DNA of 64,000 nt, taken from the NCBI GenBank assembly GCA_948099385.1, contig CANUEZ040000129.1:4154001-4218000 (forward strand), written 5' to 3'. Shown piece after piece: positions 54,601 through 64,000 of this stretch (positions within the stretch are counted from its first letter, which is position 1; each line of letters begins with the position of its first letter). The notes under the pieces are model-generated. The model worked only from the letters and a program-made list of their open reading frames with translations. It had not been told where the DNA came from and ran no database searches. The DNA is from Fasciola hepatica (taxonomy: Eukaryota; Platyhelminthes; Trematoda; Plagiorchiida; Fasciolidae). Both the position numbers and the translations under genes were made by a program.

Positions 54601-55660
54601 CCGGGGGGGGCCGGGATTATTTTTCGGCATAAATGGACCACATGGAGTACCACTTGCAGCGCCTATACGAATAAGAGCTTCATGACGTCGGGGACTATAG
54701 ACCATCGTTATCGCGAGAGGATCATCTCGCACTGCTTCTGGCTCGACAAGCAACCAGAGGCCCTAAAATTTAGTATGAGGTTCCCTCTCCGTAGAGTACA
54801 AGCCGATCCTTTGGTTGATAACAAAATTTATGCTCTTCAAAGACTATCGTGCTTGAAAGAACTTTTCGGCCGGGATTAGAATCTCTTCAAAAAGTCAGCG
54901 GAATCAAATAAGCGAAAATAAGCGCTTGGTCAGCTTGAAACGGTGCCTGCAACCACCGACGGCCAAGAGGGCTCTTTGTCCCAAGTAAACCAAAAAGCTG
55001 CTGGTGGTTGTCGACGGTGCACCCAAGTTCAAGGGCGAGTCGTAAAGGGATTGGCTGCTACAGGGGGCCTGATGAGACCACACCGTTCATTAAAATCTGC
55101 AGTTTCAGGGTGGATAGAGTGGTTTTGTCAGCCGATATCAAAGAGGTGTTTCTTCGGGTGAAAATACCGACAGAGGGTCGAGATGCGTTGCGATCCTTGT
55201 GGTGGGACGAGAACGACCTGAAAAATCGGTGATGGATTATAGAACCACAGTCCACCTCTTCGGAGGTGTATCGTCGCCATTTTGTGCAAACCAAGCTCCA
55301 CGAGAAACCGCGAGCAGATATGGAGCTCTGGTCTACCGGTCAGTAGTAGTTAGCTTCAGAAAACATCTTCACCTCGACAACTACGTTGAATCTTTGATGA
55401 TGTTGAACCGGCCCTAAGTCAGTTCAGGTGCCTAACAGGATTGCTGGAGGAAGGAGGTTTCCATCTTGCGTTACAGCATGCCCCGGGTTATCCGAAATAA
55501 ACCATTATCATTATCATTATCATTATCTGGCGAAATTAGTGTCGAGCGCTCCGGAAGTGCCCGGAGTCATTCCATTTCACCAGAGGGTTGACAGTGTTCC
55601 AGATCTGGAGGGTTCTTTGCTCCCCACGGAATTCACACTAGGGATACAATGAAAAGCGGA
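54600..55660 (+). pseudogene. BEL-3 reverse transcriptase
   Basis: Broken segments: 54682-54879 has FPLRRVQADPLVDNKIYALQ, then about 54950-55080 the RT entry (QGRVVKGLAATGG), and 55008-55232 has RVDRVVLSADIKEVFLRVKI and GRDALRSLWWDEN. 55199-55417 has TVHLFGGVSSPFCANQAPRE and HLDNYVESLM, where the YVDD active site has decayed to HLDN. 55428 onward continues to DLEGSLLPTEFTLGIQ. The 56-base LINE insertion lies in this last part. Confidence 0.83.
55471..55526 (+). mobile_element. 56-bp LINE 3'-end insertion in BEL-3 RT
   Basis: The insert carries GCATGCCCCGGGTTATCCGA, then AATAAACC and four ATTATC units. The L3 3' end (28380-28430) has TTCGGGGGTCTCC, an A7 run, CC and an ATC/ATT repeat in the same order. 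The flanks CTTGCG (55465-55470) and CTGGCG (55527-55532) look like a 6-base target duplication. Removing the insert rejoins the codons for FHLAKLVSS, matching FHLTKWMS in BEL-2. Confidence 0.8.
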
Positions 55661-56470
55661 AACGGAGGTCTTCGTTTTCGAGCTACACGTTCCCGACCAA
55701 CCAGCAACCCGTCGTAGTGTACCGTCAGCAGTCTCTAGCCTGTTTGATCCGTTTGGTCTTGTCCCTCCCTGGCAGCTACCCTGAATGAACCTGCTACAGC
55801 GGCTCTGTCACAAGAAAGTCTACTGGAACCAGCCACTGGAGCGAGATCTACTGGACTGGGAAGAATTCTTGATCACATTGAAGGAACCAGGAGACAAACG
55901 GATCCGCAGGCACCTGCCCTCGGAGCATACAACAAAGACGGGAGAGTCACACGTCTTTCCTGACGCATCCGAAGTCCGGTACGGGGCCTCAGCGTAAGGA
56001 CGACGGTGCGCGGGAGAAGAACAGTACGCTATGAGGATTTTGGTCCCCAAGGCTAGTGTTACTTTGCTGAAATCTCGCTTGATCCCGAGTCTCGATCTCG
56101 GTGCAGTCGTGTTAGCTGTAAGGGCAGCAGTAGCTGCAGAGTTGTTTCCTTTTCTATAGTTGAACAGCTAGTTTTTGGACGGACTCGAGAGTAGTGCTGT
56201 ACCGCATCAATAGTGTCAGCAGTCGTTCCATCACTTCCATCACTTACTGGCTCAGGATCATTTGCGAAGAAACTGCTATGAGCCATTGGAAAGTTGTCAA
56301 GTCCGTCGACAACCCAGCCCGTCTGAGCTCTCGAGGTGCGACCAACTTCCACCAGCTAGAGGCGTGCTCGGAAGGGCCGAAATTCCTGCACAAGCTTCAA
56401 CAGGACTGGCCCGTTTACGGATGGAAGCCACATCTGAAATCGGAAGTGAAAATCAAAGACACCGTTATGA
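55661..56470 (+). pseudogene. BEL-3 RNase H
   Basis: 55785-55997 reads LLQRLCHKKVYWNQPLERDL and TGESHVFPDASEVRYGASA (first Asp). About 56080-56130 reads LIPSLDLGAVVLAV-type residues in place of PRLELSAAVLAV, with the catalytic Glu changed to Asp. 56194-56544 reads SHWKVVKSVDNPARLSSRGA, the SGDNPAD region with one Asp changed. Several active-site residues are lost. Confidence 0.8.
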
Positions 56471-57957
56471 GGGTGACAGTCGCCGAGTCGACATCTATTT
56501 TGCCACTTTTAGCCAGGTTTTCCTCCTGGATGAAGGTGCTTTGATCACTAGTGTTGTTGGCTAGGTTTAAGAGATACTTTTTAGTCATGAAAGGGGTCCA
56601 TTCACTCAGCCTTGTACGGGTGGTTCTAGTAAATCCTGGTGGACGTGTATTCGCAGAGTACTGTCTGTTCAGGATGATACAGCCCGGGGTTTTTCTTGAG
56701 GACTCGAGAATGCCGGAAAAGCGGGGCCAACCGACGAAAACTCCACTTCCGAAGAACAGCCTGAAGTCTCGGTAATGGATAGCTATGGGCAGGTGGTAGG
56801 ATGGCCAGCTCCCACCGGAGCTTTGACTCGGAGTACCCCGTATTATTACCGGCTCGGCAACATGTGATAAAATTGATGATTTAATACACAGGTGCTGTAG
56901 AAGGACACCGCGGGGGAAGCCACGTGACAAGAGTCATTCGTAAGTGTTTTTGGGTACTGAGAGGAAGGGTGACTGTGAAAGGCGTAGCCCAACGTTGTGT
57001 ATACTGCAGAAGATGCACAGCCCTCGCAGGCAAACAGCACACGGCTCTGCCGACGGAAAATAGAGTTACCCCGGGCTGAAGGCTGTTCAGTGATACTGCG
57101 TCCGACTATTTCGGAGGTATGTCAGCCAAAGGCGGAAAAAGGCTGAAAAAACGGTGCAGGCGCGCCCTGGCTTGAATGAAGTCCCGTGCGGTGCACTTGG
57201 AGTTTAAGCATTCGATGACTACCGACTACATTCTCCGAGTCCTGCAACGCTTTATCAATCAGACAGGCATACCAGCAGATGTTTATTCCGACAATGGGCC
57301 AAAACTCTGTTGGCCCTCTAGGAGAACTGCAGCGTTGGCACGAAGACATAAATGGAGGAGAGCTGCAGAACCAAACCCTGGCTTGTGGTACGAGATGGAA
57401 CTTGAACCTTCTCAGGTCAGTCGCCATGGGGGCTTGTAGGAAAGCCTGATCAGGCCCACCAGAAGGAAGTTGCTGTCGGTAATCGAACGACAACCGCCAG
57501 ACGATGAGATGTTGAGCAGCTTGATGACCGGGGTCCAGAGAATCTTGAACTATCGTCCCCCAGAGACATCACGAACCTGGGGCCCACTCCGAACGAACTA
57601 TTGACTTTGAGGTCGACCTTTTGTTTCCAAGGACGGGACAACCTCCTTGGCAGTGACCTGAATGGATGGAAGCGGGCGAATTATCTACCCAGGGATTTTT
57701 GTGAGTCAAGGCTGCGGGAATACCTACCGGCCCTGCAAGCTAGACAGAAGTGGCTAACCAAAGTGAGCCCATTCAAATTTGGTGACGTATTAGTGATACC
57801 CGATGAGCACGCTCACTTTAGCACTTGGCCCCTGGGTGTTGTCATGAATATCGTCAGCAGAGGCAACAAACTGACTAGCACGGTCGAGGTGAGGACCACC
57901 ACGGGAATGCTGACTCGCGATGTGTGCAGTGTCAATTTCCTGGAGAGTAAAGACTGA
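56471..57957 (+). pseudogene. BEL-3 integrase
   Basis: Begins after RNase H with STSILPLLARFSSWMKVL, then LLARFKRYFLVMKGV in the next frame. The HHCC region is at about 56860-57030 (an HVTRVIRKCFWVL segment, then CIYCRRCTAL in shifted frames). The core 57176-57439 has AVHLEFKHSMTTDYILRVLQ and ADVYSDNGPKL (second Asp); the Glu region lies near 57490. 57601-57957 is the C-terminal DUF5641-like domain (GDVLVIPDEHAHFSTWPLGV, TTTGMLTRDVCSVNFLESKD), ending at TGA 57955-57957. Confidence 0.82.
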
Positions 57958-58892
57958 CCAGCTGACGACGCCGATTCAGTCGCCCACCCGTTCATCTGCA
58001 AGTTTAAATCCAAATAAAAAGCACGCACTCTACTGTACCGCAACATCCATTCGTATAATAGTGATTATCTGCGCACTAGCTCAAAAAGTCCACAGTGATT
58101 AGCGAACACACCGTGACAGAGTGAAAGGTATGCCACAGAATCCCGGCAGATTATTTAATCCCACGAAAGCATGACCAACGTGTCGTACATGGAACAGTTC
58201 TGCAAACCATGACTGTTGTTTTTTATATACAAGCTCCCCACCTCCAATAAGATATATCATAGCTTTCACCGTTTCTAGTCTGCCGATGGCATTGTCGAAG
58301 ACTTTTCTCGTATGTCAAAGGGGTTATGACTTGCTCACACACCCAAATACATCCACCCCCACACTCGCTCACTAGAGCATGAAACGCGGTTCTGCTTCAT
58401 AACCTCCAACGAGACGCGCCATGGAGTTCACGGTTTCCCGTTTACTATTGACACCGCTGAAGACTTTCTCCGTATGTGGTAGTAGTTGTGGCTTACTCAT
58501 ACACCTAAGTACACCTCCACTCACATCACCGGCCCACACAAGAAAGACGCTTCCGTTCCATATCCTCATCAAGACACGAAGCTCTTTCACCATTTCCAAT
58601 TCTTTTGCCCACCTCGATGATCACAATCACGTATGCGATAACTACTGCGGTTTCGTCGCACACAACCCCACGCACACGAGTGTTCATTCACAACTGCTCT
58701 CTCGATTACAGCACACGGATTCGGAGTCTACAAGTCTCCCTCCAAGCCTGTAGCCGTGCAGCAGCTCTCGTGGACAATGCAGAGGAACTTCGAATCGGCC
58801 CGGCCTCCGGATCAGTTGCGAGCTCGGGTACGTGGGTAGAGTACAGACATTTGCAGTGGTATTTACGAGCACTGGCAGCAGGGTCTGATTTG
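57958..58892 (+). other. BEL-3 3' region with degenerate tandem units
   Basis: Three units of roughly 150 bases (about 58250-58360, 58400-58520, 58560-58690) share ACCGTTTC/ACGGTTTCCCG, a GAAGACTTT(T/C)CTC-like block, CGTATGT and CTCACACACCCA/CTCATACACCTA. The same type of unit is found in BEL-2 (44830-45030), so it is a feature of this family's 3' UTR. Confidence 0.6.
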
Positions 58893-58962
58893 ATGAGGAG
58901 AATCAGTACTCTTATCCCAAACCTTTGACTCTGCCAGGATTCGGAAGGATTTTGGTGGGCGG
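58893..58962 (+). promoter_or_regulatory. BEL-3 polypurine tract
   Basis: Conserved block AATCAGTACTCTTATCCC, TTTGACTCTGCC and GGAAGGATTTTGGTGGGCGG directly before the 3' LTR. Confidence 0.8.
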
Positions 58963-59321
58963 TATAACGACCGCTTGCAGAAACCCTTGAAAGACACTAT
59001 AGCTTCGTGTTTTCGTGATGTCATCGGCTGAAACACACTATTTCTGTGTCTCAGCGCACTTCATGCTTTTATGGGACAGCCTTCTTTTGTTCGCGTCCAA
59101 AGTGCTACTTTGTCTTACCCTATCTTGGACATGCCTGACTCACGTGCTAGTCCCTCTCACGCTGGTAAATTGGTTCTCGTTTTCTGAGTCTGTGTAACCG
59201 CATAATTCTGATTCGTATATGTTTTTTATTTTGTTCATTCAATATAGACTTTACGGATCAATCGTATTTTGCCCTTGGAGTTCGTTCGAATTCGGCTACT
59301 TATTGCTTAAAGACATGTCCT
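58963..59321 (+). repeat. BEL-3 3' LTR
   Basis: Begins TATAACGACC (TGTAAC in the other copies), with TTTGTTCGCGTCCAAAGTGC and TTCGGCTACTTATTGCTTAA near the end. Matches the 5' LTR and, more loosely, BEL-2. Confidence 0.82.
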
Positions 59322-60399
59322 ATCTATTTCGCAACTTTAGATTGACAAACCTAATAAAAACATTCGGTGCTGTCGACCAGTCAGACGATCTATCAGAGAA
59401 AATCCCCGTAAAAATGTCTTGCCGTCAAAAGAGAGGGCAAACTTGAATGTCACAGCATGCGTTCAACCTTTGGGGTGCCATGGTATGGATGCCGTGGAGA
59501 AATAGGCAACCAGAATTTCAGTAGATTCTTGAAAACGTGCTCCTCCGAAGTGAACACTGAACAGCCCAGTACCACGATGTTCACTTTTTACGATGCTTTT
59601 TTGCTTCTACATGCGTCCGAAGCTCCTTTGCCTATTAGACATTCCTTCCGTTTTAGGTAAGGAGTCACACATTTTAGCAACAGAAGAATAGAGCTAAGGA
59701 GATTTTAAACAGAGTAAAGTGACAGCATTAAACACAGTGAGTATGATTCAGTTTCGAGTCAGCTAGGGCAATAGTAAGAACTCGGCTGGATATAAGAAGG
59801 TCCTGACAGACACTACCTTAGAACGCAGAAAATACAATATTCACGGGAACGATGCAGGTAAGGGGTCAGTGATGCACACTCAACCTCACTTAAAAAGGCA
59901 GTTGGCGGTGAATTACGGAGACTGGCAGGAATTTCATGAAAAAGCGCAGAGCAACAATAATTTTCACGGGTATGTTAACGTGAAACGGAATAGCATTCCC
60001 GAAAAGGTGAGATAATTTCCATGGGAAGTTTTACGTATTGCCTAATGTCGGGACTTCAAGGCTGGTGGAAGGAGGATGGGGTTTTCAGGAGGAATACTCG
60101 GCTGGCGGAATATACTGTCCAGGAGGAACAAAATGAAGCATGAAAGAAGGGTGAAAGCCATTGTAAAGGGTCAGGTTATGCTTGTAGAGTGATAAATATA
60201 TTATTTTGTTGAGTTTATTTTGGCCTCTGTGTGTCTGGGCTGGGCTTTCTGGGCGAGATTTGACTGCTGTTTGTGTTCACTTTTTTATCTTGGAAAGGAG
60301 GAGGAAATCAGCAAGTCTGAACCGTTTGTTATTTATTCGGGAGCCCTTGCACGGCCTTTTAAATGGCTTTGATATCGGGAAAGTCTTGTGGTAAGAAGT
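59322..60399. other. Unassigned region between BEL-3 and L8
   Basis: About 1.1 kb with no recognisable domain. The frame at 59457-59660 (plus) has no motif. Confidence 0.35.
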
Positions 60400-60461
60400 T
60401 CCTAGCAGACCTCAGTGGGGCATACGCAGCAATGTCAGAACTCTGCATAGGTGAGACCCGG

Positions 60462-61722
60462 TTACCAGATCATATTAGCGGCAGCCAGCCAAAAGTGCCT
60501 TTGTACGCGAGACGAGAAGAAGATACTCTGTCTGCGCAATAGAGTACGGCCGGGGAACACCATGACGGCGTGGTTCTGAAAATGAGAAAGGGAGGGTCGC
60601 AGTCTGGATGCTGGTCCAGCCGAAGATGAGCTTGGGCAAGGTAGCAGATAGGGGTACGGAGGTAAGAAACGAGGCACGATCCCGGGAGGGACTTGATACC
60701 TTTAGGTTATGTAGAAGCTTTTGGAAGTCAAGAAGCATATCTGCCATGAAGTGCACCATTGACCAAGTATGTCAAGTTCATTATCTATGTCAGAATGCGC
60801 TATACCCAAGGCTTGATCTGGGAACTCAAACGATTTTTATGTCATCGGTGAAGGGGAAGGGAGTACCCGGTTGCACATCCGGAATTATGCAGTGAATAAA
60901 GAGTAGGGAAATAGCGGACCAATAAACTTCCTTGCATTACTTTGCTAGTGTCAGGCACCGGTTACAACAGATGACCATTAGCGCACACTGTCTGGGTCCG
61001 GCCCGACAGGTAAGGAGTGTACAGCCGTAAAAGCTAGCCGTGGATTTTATGGGCTCGGAGTCTTGTTAGCAACCGGAAGTGAGGAACTTGGTTGAAAGCC
61101 CTGGTCAAATCGCGGTAAATGATAATTATAGATTGGCCGTTGTCAGCTGCCTTGGTCAGCAGATCGGAGAAAATCAAATTGGCATATGGCGCAAGAAGGT
61201 GATTTTGGGAAGCCACGTTAATTGCTGTGAATGAGGTTATAGGACAAAAGAAGATCAGACACCTGCTGTTTATTCAAACTTTCCATCTTTCTGGTAGCTA
61301 GAGGAACGTAGTTAGCGGGACGATAATTTGAAAGATCATGCACTGGACCTATTTTGTGGTAGGTATGGTGGCTGGAATTTTTCACTGGGGTGCTAAAAGG
61401 CCACGTTTACGGGATAAGTAATAGAAATTCATAAGGATAGGAACAACGTCAATTCCACCAAGAGGAAAGAGTGATGAGCGGTGCGGGTGCCGTCAAGGCC
61501 AGGGCCGTAGGAGGGTTTGACCCACAGCAGTAGATGAACCACATCGTTCAAACCGAATTCAACGTCAGAGGAAATCTGATCGGTGATGGAGGGCACGGGG
61601 TGCAGATATGAAGTGGCGTCATTAGTCACTGATTCTGAGAAGAAGGTATTAGGCGCCTCAGCGATTTCGGATGCAGAATGAATTCGCGTAATTTCCCCAA
61701 AGTTTAATAGGGTATCCTTCAA
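60462..61722 (-). pseudogene. L8 reverse transcriptase
   Basis: 61722-61429 reads MKDTLLNFGEITRIHSASEI, then PNTFFSESVTNDATSYLHP and PSYGPGLDGTRTAHHS, the pre-RT and GPD entry region. 61216-61034 reads NGQSIIIIYRDLTRAFNQVP (first catalytic Asp; DL.RAFD.VPH motif). The palm active site would lie near 60860-60820, where DDIKIV-type codons appear in a shifted frame. 60759-60475 is the thumb/C-terminal part (LLDFQKLLHNLKVSSPSRDR, PYSIAQTEYLLLVSRTKALL). Confidence 0.76.
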
Positions 61723-61739
61723 GGCTCCTAGTTAGAAAA

Positions 61740-62580
61740 CTCGGTCAGGTTTTGAATGGTTTTGGGCCGGGCTCGGAGCGGTCTTGGGCTAGAAGCTGGC
61801 TTCGGCTGGGCTGCCACGGGGCTCCGGCTGAGTTCGCTTGTGGGCTTTTCAGGTACACTACCTTTGCCAGCTATATTACACAAAAGAACCCCTACCTAAA
61901 GATTTCACCTTACAACTGATCTTAGGTTGCGCTTCTGTTGAATTCCAAGGTAAAATTGAACAAACCGTCAAAAATATTATCGGCTCTATTTATTCGAAAT
62001 TCAGTATACACTGTTGGTTAGGTATTTACGGTTTACGTGTCCGTGTTCATATTATTTTTCACAAATTTGCATTTTAGTCCTGAAAGGGAAAAAAGTAAAT
62101 TGACTGTATCCTATAACCAGTCAGTAATTGATCGAGGTATAAGCTGGTGCTACCACTCCTCTCAGGTTGAATAAAAATATGTATACCGAACCGCGTTACG
62201 CAAAATAATGAAATCGGTATCAGTCATACCAACATTTGTTTTTCAAGACTGTATGAGCTGTGGAACATAAAAAAATCAAGATGCACAAACTCATATATAT
62301 ACCGAGCTTTTTATAATTTGACTGTGAGAAATCTATGATGCAATGAAAAGGAAATATGTACGTGTAAAAAACAGGTGGCATTGACGTGCTTCGTTTGCAA
62401 AATGTACCTTCTGTGCCTTCCGGGTTTCCGAGGATCTCTTGCGTTTGCGAACCAGCGCGTAGCGCTCCTGTCTATTTTGCTGATTCCTCTGTTGAGTGTC
62501 CTTACTTACAGGACCCAGTGCTCTGCGCGTGTGGTCGAAACGATGTTTGTGGTGTGATGGGGTGATGACATGGCGCCTCA
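61740..62580. other. Unassigned stretch inside L8
   Basis: About 840 bases. It starts with a G/T-rich degenerate GGGCTNGG-type repeat (61755-61835) and continues AT-rich without coding signal. It may be a separate insertion interrupting L8. Confidence 0.4.
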
Positions 62581-62589
62581 ACGGATATT

Positions 62590-63130
62590 AGGCGCATTGC
62601 ACTCTTTAGCAATGAGTTTCGACGGAGAGGGTTATAGTGTGAATTGGTCAAAGGAGTTTATTGCGTGAGTGAGGTCCGTGATGTTTAAATTGGGTGGTCA
62701 GTAAACGCAGCCTATATGGAGTGGAGAGTTGGCCGGAAGAATCGTCACCCATAATGAGTCCTGGATTGCGCCCAGCATTGGACCCGGAAGAGGAATGGTG
62801 GGCAAGCTCTTTTTATTGCGGATTAGGCAGCCTTCTCCAAGACAATGACAATTCTCCATGAAGGTTTATTAACCAGCAGTCGAGATTTGGTCAGATGTGA
62901 CAGCCATTTGGCGTGGCTCCAGTTGGGGCAGTGATTTCTAAGTCGGATGATAGCACTATATTATGGAGAGTATGGGTTTTATTCCACAGTGAGCGAACAT
63001 TATTGAGGAGCAGTTATATATTTGTGGCACAGGGTAGGAACTACCATCGGTGGGTGCAGGTGGCTAACATTGCCAAGATGGTAAACATCGGTAAGTTAAA
63101 AAAATGCCAGGGTTTTCACGCGTAGAAGAG
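62590..63130 (-). pseudogene. L8 endonuclease remnant
   Basis: The minus strand near 62740-62600 reads VTILPANSPLHIGCVY, a stop, then PPNLNITDLTHAINSFD, the G.VYRPP region of LINE endonucleases and colinear with L3 (24340-24430). The sequence to 63130 would cover the N-terminal half in broken frames. No GDFN or SDH motif was recognised. Confidence 0.6.
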
Positions 63131-63137
63131 ATGGAGT

Positions 63138-63716
63138 CTAAATCGGAGTTAAAAGTGAGCAGCCGGTGGCGTGGAATAACAGTTGTTGGCAAGCAGGTGG
63201 TGTTGGTTTGCAGGGAGGGCTGTAAAAAAAGTGGTCGCTTTGTGGAAGTGAGATTTTTGAGTTGGATGAAGTAAACGAGTGAGGAATTGGGTGTCGGTGT
63301 AATAAGAAATGGCAGATGAGATGGCCGAAGGTAGAGGTGGCTGGGTCCAGCGGAATATTTGAGGAGAGGGTAGTTTCGCTCGACCAGGACCGACGAAATA
63401 ACGGCTGTCGGTCGAGTTGGCCCACCCTGGGTTCGGAAAGAACAGTGGTGTTCGACAGTCGGGGCCGCTGATTATTATTCAACTGGAGATTACTTAATTC
63501 TATCGTTGTGCCCTGTTCGTCGACAGGGAAGGATCTTTCGGAGTACTCTCGGAGTGCTCGGGGGAGGTTCAAGATGGGGCTCTGAAAAGACACGTGACGG
63601 GATTGTGGGGGCAGCCGGAGTAGCTGAAAGCTGTAGAGGACATTGAATTCTGCCGGCTGGTGGGCCGCTTGGATATATGGTAGAGCACGGTTTTTATGGA
63701 CAATTGGTGTCAACAA
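63138..63716 (-). pseudogene. L8 ORF1-like segment
   Basis: A 192-codon open frame on the minus strand, rich in Pro/Ser/Leu (LNLPRALREYSERSFPVDEQ, PLFRRSWSSETTLSSNIPLD, HPIPHSFTSSNSKISLPQSD). It has no recognised domain. It lies where ORF1 is expected, as in L3, whose ORF1 region is similarly Pro/Ser-rich. Confidence 0.45.
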
Positions 63717-64000
63717 GACGGTGCGACATGAGTTAGGAAGTGGCGAACTGTTGGCAACGAAATCCTCCGGGAGCCTTTTTCGGCGTTCAGACAGTGGCAG
63801 TGGGTTGGCATAGGCAGCAGCAGGCCTGAGTGCACTGGACTCTGGTGGCCCTGGACTAACAATGGTCTTGGCCTAAATACCTTTGCCATTTGTGGAAGCA
63901 GATGTTACGGTAGAAGGCAGCGCCATTTACTGAGAGGACTTGCTAGAGAAGAGGTGGTGATCTGGTTCGGATCAGCTGGCTTAGCTCAGGCAAGTTAGGA
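63717..64000 (-). other. L8 upstream continuation
   Basis: The last 284 bases of the window. No clear domain; probably further ORF1 or 5' UTR of L8. Confidence 0.3.

Larger units (their letters stand above)
52519..59321 (+). mobile_element. BEL-3: decayed full-length BEL/Pao element
   Basis: About 6.8 kb with LTRs 52519-52772 and 58963-59321, Gag, protease, RT, RNase H and integrase in that order. Dozens of stops and shifts disrupt it, and a 56-base LINE 3' end is inserted in RT (55471-55526). The LTRs are much more divergent than in BEL-2, so the insertion is older. It is the best copy here for defining the complete element. Confidence 0.88.
60400..64000 (-). mobile_element. LINE L8 (L3-like), minus strand, 5' end beyond the window
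   Basis: RT and C-terminal region 61722-60462, endonuclease trace 63130-62590 and an ORF1-like region 63716-63138 and upstream, all on the minus strand. The stretch 61740-62580 between RT and endonuclease has no LINE coding signal and may be a later insertion. The endonuclease HIGCVY.PPNLNITDL resembles HFGCVYRPLSSTITDL of L3. Confidence 0.7.

Noticed and set aside
61838..62077. 79-codon plus-strand frame near L8
   Set aside because: Too short and without motif; AT-rich sequence gives such frames by chance.

Overview
The window looks like a repeat-dominated stretch of an invertebrate metazoan nuclear genome, most likely a parasitic flatworm (tapeworm or fluke). This is inferred from the element mix: a Ty3/gypsy element with the unusual CHCC Gag finger known from the CsRn1/Kabuki clade, BEL/Pao elements, several CR1/Jockey-like LINEs with apurinic-type endonucleases, and long (TA)n/(TATG)n microsatellites. 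There are no operons, rRNAs or tRNAs that I can recognise, and no bacterial signals. The species is not determined.

Layout. 1-1249 holds the 3' part of one cellular or domesticated-transposase gene (SWIM + PHD protein). 1640-2575 is an AT-rich block with an ~80-bp-arm inverted repeat and a ~200-bp direct duplication. 2573-12235 is a plus-strand CsRn1-like gypsy element (Gypsy-A). A complete minus-strand gypsy element (Gypsy-B, 2657-7457) sits inside its 5' LTR, flanked by a 4-bp CGTC duplication. 12236-18007 contains two minus-strand LINEs (L1, L2). 18008-31367 is one minus-strand BEL/Pao element (BEL-1), cut in two inside reverse transcriptase by a ~7.2-kb plus-strand LINE (L3, ~21265-28430). 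31368-40627 holds minus-strand LINEs (L4, L5 and the 3' part of L6). 40628-45697 is a young BEL/Pao element (BEL-2): its 378-bp LTRs seem to differ at one position, its 5-bp target duplication is GCAGC, and its integrase is entirely missing. BEL-2 is inserted in LINE L6, which resumes at 45698 and runs to ~48250. A LINE RT fragment (L7) follows, then ~3.5 kb with no recognised coding content except a ~405-bp-spaced degenerate direct repeat. 52519-59321 is a heavily decayed but nearly full-length BEL/Pao element (BEL-3) that keeps its integrase. 60400-64000 holds another minus-strand LINE (L8) that runs off the window.

Almost every coding region except the first is broken by stops or frameshifts, so most are annotated as pseudogenes inside mobile elements. 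The interest of the window is its stratigraphy: four nested insertions can be read directly, giving a relative order of transposition. The integrase-less BEL-2 with nearly identical LTRs implies recent mobilisation in trans.
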